NCBI RefSeq assembly: GCF_016808335.1
Contig: NC_053147.1
Span: forward strand, 69,314,960-69,378,959
Source of the DNA: Panicum virgatum
Lineage: Eukaryota; Streptophyta; Magnoliopsida; Poales; Poaceae
Direction of reading: 5' to 3'
Length of the DNA stretch: 64,000 nucleotides
In this document: in pieces, positions 34,101-46,249 of the stretch
Layout: each line of letters starts with the position of its first letter
How positions within the stretch are numbered: position 1 is the first letter of the stretch
Made by a program: the position numbers and the translations under genes
Notes under the pieces: generated by a model
The model's database searches: none
Told to the model about the DNA's origin: nothing
Seen by the model: the letters and a program-made list of their open reading frames with translations, nothing else

Positions 34101-36568
34101 CTTTAATTACATTTGGCAGGCTGGAGCTGACGTGAATGGTTTTGGATTTTATAATCCTTTGGCAAGAGCTGCAGAGAAAGGTTTAACTGAAGCTATCAAG
34201 TGCTTGTTGGAAGCTGGTGCAAATCCAAATGTCCCTGACAAAGTGAGATCCGCTTTTGTTGCATAACTCCATTGCTCTAGCAATCCACTTGACTTTAAAT
34301 CTCCCATAGCTCTGTCTGATACACATACATAACACTTGTATGATATAGTACCCAAAAAAATGATGCCATGCAACGTCTGGAAAATGCTCTTATTCTGGTA
34401 CAACTACAAGTCTATATGTTAAAAGTAAATAATAGGCTGTGGCTTGACTGCTCACGTCCTTTTTTTTCTGCATAATCTTATTACTGTTTTGGCACGTCTT
34501 CTGTTATGGTGTGCCAGGTAGATATAGTTTGTTGTGACACACTAGGCTTACTATACTCAGCCTGTTCTGGTGGTAGTAAACTAATAAATTTTTTGCATTG
34601 GTTCTTGCATTCTGGACTAGTTACTTTGTCAGGCATTTAATTTGATGGCGTTCATGGTTTGGTATTGTTTGTACAGGGAGCATAATTTTTCTAAACATGG
34701 TAGCATTTAACTGGGAAGGCTCATTTTGTTTTTTTTTCTCGTTTAGTTTTTGCATCCCCTCAATTTGTTTATTTGCTGAACAGTTTGGCAGACTGCCAAT
34801 AGAGTTGGCCGCTGAATATGGTACCTGGGAAGACGTCGAGCTTCTATTTCCTGTCACTTCCGAAATTCCAACAGTGGCAGATTGGAGTGTTCATGGAATA
34901 ATTAATCATGTATACATGGAAGTCAGGAACCTTGAGGTATGCCTCTGTAACAGTATCATGCATTTGTGCAACTTTTCAGTAAAACTAAAAAATCACTCTG
35001 TTCAATGTTGGTGATAACGTATAGTGTAAGAACTTGACAAATCAAGAACCGGTGTTTTTCCATTGACCTATCAAATGTGGTATTCATGTTTGTTTGCATG
35101 CTTGATGCATCTGCATTGCTCCCTAAACTCCCTTCCTGGATAGCTATTTGATTCAATGATGCTTTCTCAAATACATCACTTAGTTCAAATGGTGATTCCT
35201 TAATTCAGATACTGTTAAAAGGAACATGCAGTCAAATTTGCTACCTTACATAACATGCTTCAGAAGCAAACATCTTCAAATGTTGTATATTTACCTGTCT
35301 GGAATAGTAAAGTAAGAACCATGATTGTTAATGGCTGAAGACATTGCATTGATAAAACGTGGTTGTCATATCCTTTCCCTTCACCTTAATGACTTGTTAC
35401 ACCACTGTGTTTTCTACAAGCACCGGATGCTTGAACCTATGTCTGACTCAATTTATTGTGGATTGATTAGGATGATGATTTTGTCAAAAAGAAGAAGTCT
35501 GAGCTGAAAAGGCAAGGAGCTGATGCATTTAGAAATGAGGATTATCTAAAGGCATCAGTGTTCTACACACAGGTATATTCTTAGACACCATTTTCGTTTG
35601 GAGGTACATTGACTGCAGATCCTATTCCTCCTTCATACATGATGTTATAGACTTATAGTTCTGTCTTTGTCTAATAGACTCCATCTATGGTTTCATGTGT
35701 TTCAATTTTTAATCCTCTTAGATAAAGGGGGAAAAACTTTGTTCATCTTGATTCCCTTTCCCTTCATTTAAGTGATCTTTATTATTAGTTGACTTCCGTG
35801 ATGCATGAAATTTCCCTGGTTACCTCTTTATACTACCAATGTTACTCTTCAAAGGGTATAGAATAATTGTTGCAATACATGAAACCCGCTTCCATTTCTT
35901 TGGGAGGAATTCTATCGAGTTCCTCTTTTATACAGCAATTGAAATTTTAGCCATCCTAAGGAGCAAATGACAAATTTTGGTCTAAATTGAGTGGTATTAT
36001 GTGGCAACAAAAGAAAACTTTGAACTATTTGGTTCACTGCAGGCATTGAAGGTTGATCAGTTCGACGCTACATTGTTCTCAAACAGGAGCATTTGCTGGC
36101 TTCGCCTGGGTGATGGAAAGAAGGCTTTGTATGATGCGATGGAATGCAAAAACCTGCGCCCTAAGTGGGCAAAGGCCTACTATCGAAAAGGAGTTGCTCT
36201 GATGTTTCTGAAGGTGCAACAACAACAGAGTCTGGCGAATTCCATTGTTCCTTGTACCTGCTGTATGATTTGACCGTGCATTCGCCTTTCCCAGGATTAT
36301 GACAGTGCTTATGATACGCTCTCTCGTGGCTTGGAGTTGGATCCTGAAAGTGAAGAGATGGAGGAATTGCTTTGGTAGGAGATTTGATCCATGTTTTCCT
36401 CTACTATCATTTAGTGATATGAGTGTGTTTGGTAGTATGGAACTACCTGTTGATGCTCCACTGTTTTAAGTCAGAAATACCTCAGATGTGTTCGGTCATC
36501 ATTCCCTTGGTTTCATCTTCTTATGATCAACTGGTTGTTGTTGCAGGGAGGTGATGGAGCTGAAGTAG
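31144..36568 (+). CDS. ankyrin-repeat and TPR protein (12 exons)
   Basis: Exons: 31144-31198, 31296-31367, 31933-32106, 32240-32368, 33424-33569, 33916-34002, 34120-34242, 34784-34936, 35471-35572, 36043-36213, 36295-36374 and 36547-36568. All introns are GT/AG. The sum is 1,314 bases with no frame break, giving 437 residues. Ankyrin repeats fill residues about 30-280 (for example 'GFTPAMHAVLYGNLPTLRFL', 'SLLHAAAEGGRPEIAKFLLS', 'TPLNMALRHSSVACLKLLVQ'). A TPR block follows at about 320-430 ('ELKRQGADAFRNEDYLKASV', 'FSNRSICWLRLGDGKKALYD', 'KAYYRKGVALMFLKDYDSAY'), of the type that binds Hsp90/Hsp70 C-termini. The protein should act as a soluble scaffold or co-chaperone. This combination is known in plants. 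No catalytic domain is present. Exon borders often coincide with repeat borders. Confidence 0.92.
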
Positions 36569-38117
36569 CTACTAGCTACTCCTTGCAAGAAGCTGATGCA
36601 AAACCGGAAGCTCTTCAATTTTGTTGTTCTCGTAGATGGATCGTCGATGTGGACACACCTCTTTTGGTGGGTTCCCTCTTTTGTTTACATCTGCCTAGGT
36701 TGCTAGACTTGAAACAACGGACACCCTATTTTTTTTGTGTGATGCGCAATTCTGGGAGGGTAGCCACTAGTATCTTGGAGGAGCTGCAGATACAGCTTCA
36801 TGCTCTGTTTGTGTACGGAAGCATGCCATTGGTGCTGTGCTTGATGAAGCAGTTAACTTAGATCAATTTCACAGAAATGCTTTGACATTGAAATGCATGC
36901 GCCCTTCAAGCTCAGTAATGTTTAGCTGGAGAAAGTTACCAGCAGGAAGTGTGACAGTGCATAGCCTTGTGGAATTTTTTAAATGCATCCATTTTCTTCT
37001 TAGTTGCTTAAGAACACCGGCGCGCATCTGTTGGGATCTTAGTTGCGATTGCCAATCAGAAAGGGAAATAAGATCAGAGCTCGGAGGTTACATAGAGTGT
37101 GACTGGTAGTATGTTTCCATCAAAAGTTAACCCGTATAGTGAAAGTGAGGGGGTATTTATATCTCCAATCTTCATTACTTCATTCCTAAAATGCTCCTAC
37201 TTACTCGAAATATTCTCAGAATATTCCTTGTAGGTAGTCATTTTTGGAGGTTGGAGTGTACAAATTGTCTACTGTTACAAAATCATGCTTCTCATGTGTG
37301 TGCGATGGTAGCCTTCATTTTCGGGGCTTCATTCACCACGTGGTCGCCACCTTCGAGGTGATTGCTGCTGCATACCTTTGTGGACCTCGGGAGTCTCCGG
37401 TTGTTTCCCCAGTGATTCCCCTTGGCGAGCCTCTGGCCGTGGCTTATCCGAAGTCCGTACCCGAAGGTCCACTGCCATACCACTACACCTTCGGGAGCTT
37501 TGGGCCACACCGGACGATCATTACTTCATACCCTGCACTCATAGGGAATAGACCCTTTTCTTTCGGAGTCGTTGTAAGCGTCAGAGGGTGTTTCTGTATC
37601 CTTTGCAACATAACCTTTCTGTATCCTTCGCAACATAACCTTCAACCGTATTTTATCGTTCAAAGGTAGCGATCCCCAACAAGGACGCACTTGTACGTGG
37701 AGCGAACTGAAACGAAGGTGTAGTGGTATGGCAGTGGATGATGGATTGGTCGGCTAAAGTGATAAAAATTCGCAGAAACGTTTTCAGATTTTCGAACACA
37801 TTGCTTGATAATAAAGAGCAAAACAAAGAATAACAGCAGCAGCAAGTAAACATCATATTACCAATTTTACCTAAGTAACCATTACTTTACAATATGCTGC
37901 TCAAATCACAAGCTTTTACACGTATAGTATATTGTGTTTCATCTTTACAAGATCCTTTTTTCCCTATCACCCCCACCACCTACACTATATTACATTTCCT
38001 GCTATACCTCCAATCTGTATCGAATGGAAACTACAGGCTACAACCCAATGCTCCTTTTAGGCATATGTTATTCACCCAGCCAAGCCAGGTGTTAAAAATC
38101 TTCTGAACTATGAGCAT
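36569..38117. other. 3' regions of convergent ankyrin-TPR and BELL genes
   Basis: The two flanking genes converge here. The DNA probably holds both 3' UTRs. Apart from the inverted repeat at 37468-37738 no gene or element was recognised. Confidence 0.5.
37468..37738. repeat. perfect 26-bp inverted repeat, 219-bp spacer
   Basis: 'tccactgccataccactaca...' at 37468-37493 is the exact complement of 37713-37738. The match does not extend outward or inward. The flanking DNA shows no target duplication, so it may be a foldback remnant. Confidence 0.7.
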
Positions 38118-40539
38118 TCAAGCCACAAAATCATGCAGAAGAGGTGATTGCTCGAACCTTTGCCGTTGATCCATCTGGTTCATCGATTCATAGTCTGAAG
38201 ACGTGACGCTCACACCGAGAGGAGCGGTAGCATTGTAGATGTCATCGTCTCCGACACCAGCAAAGCTCTGCTGGGCATTATGAACCGAGAGGCTGCTGCC
38301 GGAGTGCTGCAAGCCAAGTGTCAGTGATACGTTGCCATTTCCATATCTCCCAAGCTCTGCCAAGTGGTAGGCCATGAACCGGGCATTCTCATCTTGATGA
38401 TGTGCAACAGCATTGTGGACGAGGAGGCCACCATCTCCTTCGTTTGATCTTTGGTCCTTCAGCATCAGATTCATGAAGCTGTCGTCAGGGTTGGCCTCAT
38501 TCTGGAATCCAACAGCTGCTCCACCAACGTTCATAGTCCCTATGCTGGCTCTCGACTCGCTCAGCTGGCTGCTCTCACAAACCCGAGGTGTAGAACTTTT
38601 CAGGTCCTCCTTGTCTTCAGAAGATGCCATTTTGCCCTTGCTTCTTGGCGCATTGTCGGAGGAAGAGTTGGAGTCTTGCTCAATATCTCCAATCTCTTCC
38701 TTGTACATGTCCTCAATCATTGGTTTCCAAAGGCGTACACGGGCATTTATGAACCAATTTGAAATCTGGAGAGGCATGAAAGTATAGTCCAAAGATAGAA
38801 CTCTTAAATAAACACAAATAACGTTAGAGGCAAGAATAACAATTATGCTGAACAGCCTCTGGCATTTGTATACAGGTTTGAGGCGCAGCAATCAGCATAA
38901 CAATATCAGCTGCTGGAACTTAAGATATGGATCAGGAAAAAATTGAATAAGAAACATTACCTGACTCCTTGTCAAGCCTGTTTGCCTAGCTAGCATCAGC
39001 TTTTCAGAATCTTTAGGATACCTGCAAAACATTGTCATGACAAATGAGGAACAAAAAAGAAAAGAGAACAAAATGAATATTGGATAAAACACCAAAGGAG
39101 AAGCAGCTTACGGGTGAAGGAAATGCTCAAAGAGCCAAGCACGAAGAATGGTAACAGAGTTTTCAGGAAGCCCTCTCTGTGGCCTCCAGGCATTTTGTGG
39201 AATCATGCCATACTGTTGGAAAGCTCGTTGTTGCCTTAGCTGTTGATCAATGTACCGGAGACGAGTTAATTTGCCCTCCTTGCCAGATGAATTTTCCTCC
39301 TCTCCAAGCTTCTTTCTGATGACATTGATCTGATCATTGATAGCATCCTTCAGGCACCGGAAGTGTCGTGAGATTGTCTGGAGGGCAACTGCAGTGTAAG
39401 GCTTGGCAGCTCCAGGCCCAGCTACCACATCAAAAGAGGAAACCACACTTTGCATTTGGTGGTAGTAGTGCTTGTATTTCCGGTCCACCTGAAATATATA
39501 CACTCAGCATTAAATAAGCAGTGTCTACATTTTCTAATCTCACTAAGCTATTAAATACTATGTTATAACTCAACCTAATCGTTTGGATACAGATCTTTGA
39601 TACAATAATTGTATTGGTTGTGGATTTTTATTTCGGAAGAAAAATGCATGACGGTAGACAGACAGTGTCACCCACCTCATCCAACATAGCCATCAGCTTT
39701 GCCATCTTGTTCTGAAGTTCTTGCCTCTCAGCAGTAGAAAGCTCAGGTGCTGCATTGGCAGCAGATTCCTGTGGATTAGAGGACACGCCCTCACTTTTCA
39801 GCCCTCCTTCGGTCTCCTTGGCATCTGTCTTTCCAGCTTCGACTTGTTCTTTCTGAGCTTTCTGCTTAATATTCTTCCATACGTTCACAACCTCATCAAG
39901 CAGTTCTTGTGCTGCCTTCAGATACCTGGAGTTCCAGATTGCACGTGAGGCCTCAGACTGCATACTCTTCATTCGGATGTCATCAACTCTAAGACTGTCA
40001 TGGTAAGAGTGTGGTGACAACATATCTGGTTTGACAGACCAGTATGGTAAGGAAGGTGCCAGGATTTGTGTGTTGAGGCTCAGAGATAAACCTTGGCCTT
40101 GCACTGAGGGAATGTTCGATGAACTGTGGTTGTTCAGAACACCGAAATCAAGCTGTGCACCATTGTGGTCATCATCATGGATGAGATCAGCAGTGCTACT
40201 TTGTGATCCATCCATCATATGCATCAACATCTCGTTTTTCATATCTTTGACTGGACCGAAAGAGCGCTGCCCCTGGTGGGAACCAAGCATGTCAGACTCC
40301 CTTGCTGATGAGTCTTGGGACATGACTGAAGGATGGCCAGGGTCAGGCATCTCCATGCAATTCTGCTGAGACTGCAGAATACCACTAAATTCCGTGTATG
40401 GTCCTGAAATAGAATTGTTCAGATACAGCAAGTTCCCTAGAGCTGATGGCATAGGATAGGATGCATTGCCCAGGTCTCTTGAGTACATGTTCTGCGAGTC
40501 CCTTTCACTACCCGGGCTCGAGTAATAAGTAGCCATCAT
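38118..40539 (-). CDS. BEL1-like (BELL) TALE homeodomain transcription factor, four exons
   Basis: Exons on the minus strand: 40539-39676, 39488-39112, 39021-38961 and 38765-38118. Introns are GT/AG and the 1,950 bases give 649 residues. A ZIBEL motif 'LSLSLN' lies at about 151-156. The SKY box '[15 protein letters not shown]' lies at about 204-218. The BELL domain runs from about 270 to 340 ('[20 protein letters not shown]', '[16 protein letters not shown]'). The TALE homeodomain runs from about 389 to 450, with the three-residue P-Y-P loop at the exon 2/3 border, and '[16 protein letters not shown]' as helix 3. A second ZIBEL motif 'VSLTLGL' is near the C-terminus. BELL proteins pair with KNOX proteins to control meristem and inflorescence development. 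Two adjacent ATG codons (40539, 40536) start the frame. The 61-base third exon is characteristic of this family. The paralogue cannot be named with confidence. Confidence 0.95.
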
Positions 40540-42750
40540 ACAGTTTTTGGCTACTAACTGATCAAAATGACACCAAGAGATACGTGTACACAGAAGCACC
40601 TCGGATATTGATTGATAAATCAAGTTTTAGCAGAAGACCCAAACCTTTCACTTACAGCTCGCCTGCAATTTGAGTGACGAGATTTGGATATAAGATAAGA
40701 AGCTTCAATAATATTCAAGATTGATATATGTTTATTCTTTACTGCAGTACCAAACCACACAAAAATTTCATGAAGTAGAACTGCAAGTGTTAGCAGTGCA
40801 GCTCAATCAAATGGAAATGACTTCAGCACAAACTTTGCACACTGAAGGTTTAATAAAACAAGGTATTCTCCTGGGAAAGCAGAAAAACTTGAGGCAAGTG
40901 ATAAGTGAGATATCAAAATGAAGCTCAAGCAGATTTGTTAGAGAAGTGGGATTATATGAACTGAAATTTTCCCTAAAAAAAAAATATGAACTGAAAATGC
41001 AACATGCCAATTGGCAGACTGGAGGCACAGGTGGTCCTCTTCACTTTTAGATTGGATCAAGAAAGTATTCGGCTTTGTGCGCAGCCTCCGTTATCATGAT
41101 AAACAAGAATATATGCTTACGAATTCCATTTTTATACCAAGATGAACAATTGTGCATGGCAAGAAAACAAAATCAAATAATTGCACCAATATTTATCAAA
41201 ATACGGATGGATATAACCCTGTCTCTATGGAAACCACAATAACCATTAAGAAAAAATAGAATTGCGTGAATAATTTGTCAGAGTTTGGACAAGTGACTCT
41301 TTAGTGGCCAATTTTCAGTAATCAGTAGTACCTTGTGCAACCAAACTGAGAGTCCTCAAAGATGCTTCACAGGCGTACCACCAATACGAACAGAGTTTGA
41401 TCAATCTGGAATAAGAGATAAAAACTGCTTAGCCTCCTAGTCCCAATTAGGATGGGAAAATCATGGTAGAGACTAATATTTACGACATAAAAGAGGTGAA
41501 ACCAAGAGAAATTTCCAAGACAAAAGCTTTGATGCGACAGGCTGGGTAGTATAGAATAAATGAAGCAGTTGATTCTGATGAAAATACGTAAGATTTTGTT
41601 GGCAGGAAAGCCACTTGTGGTGCAGTAATTCGAACACAAGAAGTACAACAAAAGGGGGTAGGAGTAAAAGGAACCGAGCTTGGCTTTCATGCAAGCGTCG
41701 AAAGAAGAAAGAGAAAACTTGTAGAATTCAGTCACAAATCCAATTCCAATGATAAACAGGATCAAATTACTATCCAAGATACTCAGCAAAATGAGTTGGT
41801 TGCCAGTTCAAAAAGAGGAGGCTGATAAACAGAATTCGGAGAAACCAATCTTTGAGTTGTGAATCAAATAAAAGAGGCGAGGTTCGCAAGCATCGGTTAG
41901 TAGAGCAAGAAAAGGGAAGAACTTTGGTGAGCCCATGTCACCTCAAGGTCAAAAAAGGAACATCTTTTCTCTTGGGGAGCTCTGTCTTCTGCAAGAAAAC
42001 CCAACAGCGCCTTATCATCCGTATCGAACCGAAATCGGCGAACAACGAAAGGAGCTCGATTTTGTTTCCCAAATTCAGAGAGAATAAACAGCAACACACC
42101 CTACCAACTCTACTGAACCCAAGAAAGCAAGACCAGCCGGGGAACGGAAGAACAGCAATAGCACAGAAGTTTTCATCGGGCAACCGAAGCGAGCAAAGAA
42201 GAGCTACACCAACATGCAGGGTCCAATTCTTTGCTGCAGCAGCAGCAGCAGCAGCAAGGAGGAGCTGCAGATGGTACAATAAGGGAGAGGCAATAAGAAA
42301 AGAAAATGGGAGGGAAGATGACCTGAGGGCGGGTTGTGCTCCTCTCATGGGGAGCAGAGTAGGAGCAGGCAACAAGGCAGAGGCAGGGATTGCCTCCACA
42401 GCAAAGCTGATCTTCTTGAGGCTGAGTGGGGAGGGGAGGAGAAGAGAAGAGAAGGGGAGAGAGGGAGATGAGAAAGATAATCAATCCTCCCAATATGGGG
42501 ACAAAATCAGATCCCAGGATTAAAATAAACGATTCCAGAAAGAAAAAGGAGCTCCCCCCTTCTCTCTCTAGTCTCCCTGGCTGCCTCCCTCCCTCTGCTG
42601 CTGTAGCTCGGAGCTCGTCCGAGGCAGCTCTCCCTCCTTCCAAAATAAAAAAGGGAGAAGAAGCTGAGCTCGCACCACCCACTAACAGCACCATCAAATA
42701 TGGAATAATGTGTGCCTCAAAAAGAAATTGTTTTTCCTCTTTTATTCATT
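40540..42750 (-). other. 5' leader and promoter region of the BELL gene
   Basis: Probably contains a 5' UTR intron, because the leader-like GC-rich DNA at 42150-42650 is 1.6 kb from the ATG. It includes a (CAG)n/(CTG)n run near 42232-42260 and, on the coding strand, a long CT-rich tract (42420-42475, GA-rich on the plus strand) of the kind bound by GAGA-binding BPC proteins at BELL and KNOX promoters. The splice sites of the leader are not certain. Confidence 0.45.
42420..42475 (-). promoter_or_regulatory. GA/CT-rich tract in the BELL gene leader
   Basis: Plus strand 'gaggggaggagaagagaagag...' followed by 'gagagagggagatgag'. GA/CT tracts in class I BELL/KNOX promoters are known BPC (GAGA-factor) targets. 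Function here is inferred. Confidence 0.4.
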
Positions 42751-43139
42751 AACTAGTCTGTCAATCCGTGCTCCCGCATGAGCTAATTAGAATTAATATA
42801 AAAATAAGATCAATAATTATAATTATCCATCTCACGCCCTTTTCATCTATTAAATATTCTAATACATACTCTAAAATATATATTTTCATTATTTGTTACA
42901 ATAGATTTCATTTTGTGCACCTCCATATGTATACAATATATATTTAGTTGAACTATTTGTTTGATCTCTTCCATCATACATGAATATATATGATGACATA
43001 TATTGTTGGTAGTATTTTTATATAAATAATAATATAAATAATATAATAATAATGATAGAATAGTAATTTTAGAAATTTATATTGATGCACTTTAATATAT
43101 TATTGTAATTATATAATTTAGATTGAGATTTATGAGTAA

Positions 43140-43360
43140 TTTAACTTATAATAATAATGACATAATTGGATAATTTATGTGCAAATTCATGGGGGTATTT
43201 CTCTTAACTTTATAATGACATAGGTGGGTAATTTATACAAAGATTAGGGGGTTACTTTAGAATTTTTTTATAATGGCAGAGGTGGGTAATTTAGATACAT
43301 GTTTAGGGGTTTACTTTAGTCTATTTTCATAATGACATAGGTTGATAATTTATTAGGAAA
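43140..43360. repeat. degenerate ~60-bp tandem repeat
   Basis: The phrase 'ataatgacataggtgggtaattta' recurs with changes near 43152, 43212, 43272 and 43330, each followed by 'ttaggggnttactttag'-like DNA. Period is about 60 bp with four copies. Confidence 0.65.
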
Positions 43361-44046
43361 GATAATCCGATGGTTATTATAATTAGATTTGTTGTATTGA
43401 TGGTTGGATGTTTTTGATTTTTATGAGAATTTATATGATTTATCTATTTTTTTAGAGTGTCTACTTAGGATCCTAGGTGGTTTCACGTAAAGGCTTCAAA
43501 AGAGCCTCCAATTAGTAATAGTAAAACTAGTTGTTGACTGTTGGGGGTGAGCAGGATTATACTGGCTTTAACTAACCTCTCGCCCCTTGCAGCTTGGAGT
43601 TATTTGCTGGTGTAACCACCTCAGGAGTAGAGTAGGAGGAGCCTTGTGCCGTTGCCGAGTTGTTTCTTTACGACAAAGCCTAGGCGTCGCTCGCTCCGGC
43701 AGGGCAGCTGGGATCTCTCTCTTCTCTTGTGCTGTCAACTAGTAGTAGATTTGGAAAAATTGAGGCTTGTTATTCAGACAGAGGAGATGAAAACCTGTTG
43801 GTTGATGGCATTGCTATGCTAGTGCATCATCATCTGGCTTTTGATGCCAGCTAGCTGATGGGCGAGATACGCAGAATCGTGAGAGCAATTTGAGGACAAA
43901 GGCATGGAGGCAAGGGGCGGGATTTATCACGTGTGAGAGAACCCCAAAACAATTAGTGGTGGGGCCCATCCCTCTCCTCGGGTCGTTGCTGCCTCATTGG
44001 GTGGTGGTTCCTGTGGTCCACGAGCTTACGCCATGGCACGGGTCCA

Positions 44047-44080
44047 CCAACCAAACCAAACCAAACCAAACCAAACCAAG
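44047..44080. repeat. (CCAAA)n microsatellite
   Basis: Six to seven copies of the five-base unit ccaaa. Confidence 0.9.
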
Positions 44081-44708
44081 CCTCCTCATTTCCTCTGCAC
44101 CCAATTGCAGAGCTGGCTAATTAGCATGTGGCAACACCCCAGTAACTTCTGTGAACATGAATAGATTTATTTAGGAAAATTTTGCATAAGGAAAGCGGGT
44201 AAATTACAATATTCCACACACAAAAAAGTACCATACCGCAGCATGAAAGCTAACATATTCCGCAACTGTTTGCTGGAGTGTGTGTGTATTCTCGAATAAA
44301 TAATTTGTAGACATAGACCGAAAATTGATGCGTGAAAGGAAACCTTTTAATTCCGTCCCTAACTGTTAAATAATTTCACCAATTTCCCTTTATGCTGACG
44401 CCACATATTTGAAGTTACGTACTATCACTTTTTCACCCTATGATCACAGGGACACCTTAGCAGTCATACTTACCTATGATAGCACATCTTAGCAGTCATA
44501 CTTATACTTAATGACCTTAGTACACCTGAACTATAACATGGACATAATCCCGAGGCATCGGCTGAACCAGGGCAGGGATCAACGCCAATACAATTAAGTA
44601 CTCTCACTAATGGTGGTTAACTTAACCTCTCTTCAAATCAAAGGTTGCATTGGGAAGGGCTTGCTGGGCACACATTGAGGTTGGAAGTGGGTGCTGTGGT
44701 TTGGATGG

Positions 44709-44731
44709 TCAGATGGATGGATGGATGGATG
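44709..44731. repeat. (ATGG)n microsatellite
   Basis: About five copies of the four-base unit atgg. Confidence 0.9.
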
Positions 44732-45820
44732 CGCTTCATCTCATCTCCCTAACAACCAGTGGGTGGACCTAATACAAAAACAATCCATCCAGCCTTGTCT
44801 TAGACTTTAAATTACAAATACATCCATCATCTTTTTTCCAAAAAAAAAATATCCATCAACCCTACCTCCCTACCTGTAGTGAGTGCATGCCTTCCTTTTT
44901 ATCCTACTGGCTACTTCTACCATCTAGGCATCTACTCCCCATCTTTTTTACTTTCCTGTAACCACCCACTAATTAACCTCTTTTCACCTTTTAGCTTGCT
45001 TCTTTGTGACGAGGATATGTAGCATATTTTAAACATGACAATTCAATCAAAATATCTGGTTAAGAGGAGCAGTACAAACTTTCGTACAGGAATTATTATT
45101 TTTGAGTTACTAGTTACCCACCATCACCAGAACAATTAGATCACGAAAAACGTCAAAAAAAATATCATGCGAGCAACCAGAGCTCATGTTTACATCGTTA
45201 TTGTTTCTTTGGTCTTGTTACTTGTCAGGATGAAGAAGAGGATATAATTATTTTGTAGTATACTAGAAAATATAAGAAAGTGTAAAACAGAGTAATTAAG
45301 ATAGTAACCCAATAATATGCAAGCCGCTGGATGATAAATCTTATATATATGATGCCTTGTTATGCAAGAGAAACACTTTGATTGGCTGTTTTGTTTTTCA
45401 GGAAATCTTACCAGCGTCTTGCAAGTTGAAGCCAATGCAAGTTCAGCCACCACCCACAGTTGATATCTTATTCAAATGAGTGGGCTTAAGATAAAATTAT
45501 CGGCATGATTACTCTGATCGATAGTTTGTTCTTTGGCGACCTCGGTAAGCTCTCCTGCTTTGCTGTAACTATTGGCTACTTTTGGTATTAGTACAGGACA
45601 TATATAGAGCCAAGGACATCCATGGAACTGTCAATCAATTTCCAACCGTGGTAAATTATAGAGTAGATGAAAATAAATTCCCTTGGATCATAGATGCAGC
45701 GATATAATCTAGTTGTCGAAGAGTTATATGTACGATGGAAGTTACTATTTGAAATTGTTGTGAACTTTCGCTTGCAGCTGGATTTATATATCAATCAAGT
45801 AATTATTAGGTGCAAAATAT

Positions 45821-46230
45821 TTTTTTTGGAAATGAGAACATTTTATTAATATCAAGAAGTTACATCGAGTGGATACAACGACTTGAAACCGTTCCCGGCC
45901 TCTGTCCATTGGGCACACATCCTACTAGATTTTAGGTTTAACAGACACATTAATGACTTTCGATCCTGAGACTAGAATGCCACCCATGTGCCTGGGTAAA
46001 AAAATCCTTTGCCACCCGCTCCAACCACCGAGAGGCCGCAACAAGCACCTCCTGGGAAGTAGGCTGTTGTAGGGGTGCCCATGTACGAAGCCAGTGCATA
46101 GTCCTGTAGATAACTTGCAAAAAATAAGATTGTTTGTTTTCAAATATAGCATCATTCCTGCAAAATATATAGGGGCCCTCAAAATTTTTAATTCTGTAAA
46201 TTTGCATGAACACATTATAATTAGCTACTA
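45821..46230 (-). mobile_element. LINE 3' end remnant
   Basis: Minus strand reads 'MHWLRTWAPLQQ', then 'VLVAASRWLERVAKDFFTQ' and 'AHGWHSSLRI', close to the C-terminal end of plant L1-type ORF2 proteins. A short untranslated tail and an A-run (45821-45828 on the minus strand) follow. The 5' part is missing, as usual for truncated LINE insertions. The target duplication was not identified. Confidence 0.6.
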
Positions 46231-46249
46231 AGCTGTTTGATGATATCAC

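Larger units (their letters stand above)
42751..45820. other. intergenic, AT-rich
   Basis: No gene recognised. It holds a degenerate tandem repeat at 43140-43360 and two microsatellites (44047-44080 and 44709-44731). Confidence 0.55.

Noticed and set aside
37244..37669. 141-residue frame after the ankyrin-TPR gene
   Set aside because: No domain or homologue recognised. It lies between converging 3' ends and contains half of the 26-bp inverted repeat.
41852..42697. Long open frames on both strands in the BELL leader region
   Set aside because: Biased leader and promoter composition (CAG and GA runs) keeps frames open. No protein similarity, and position and splicing fit a 5' UTR.
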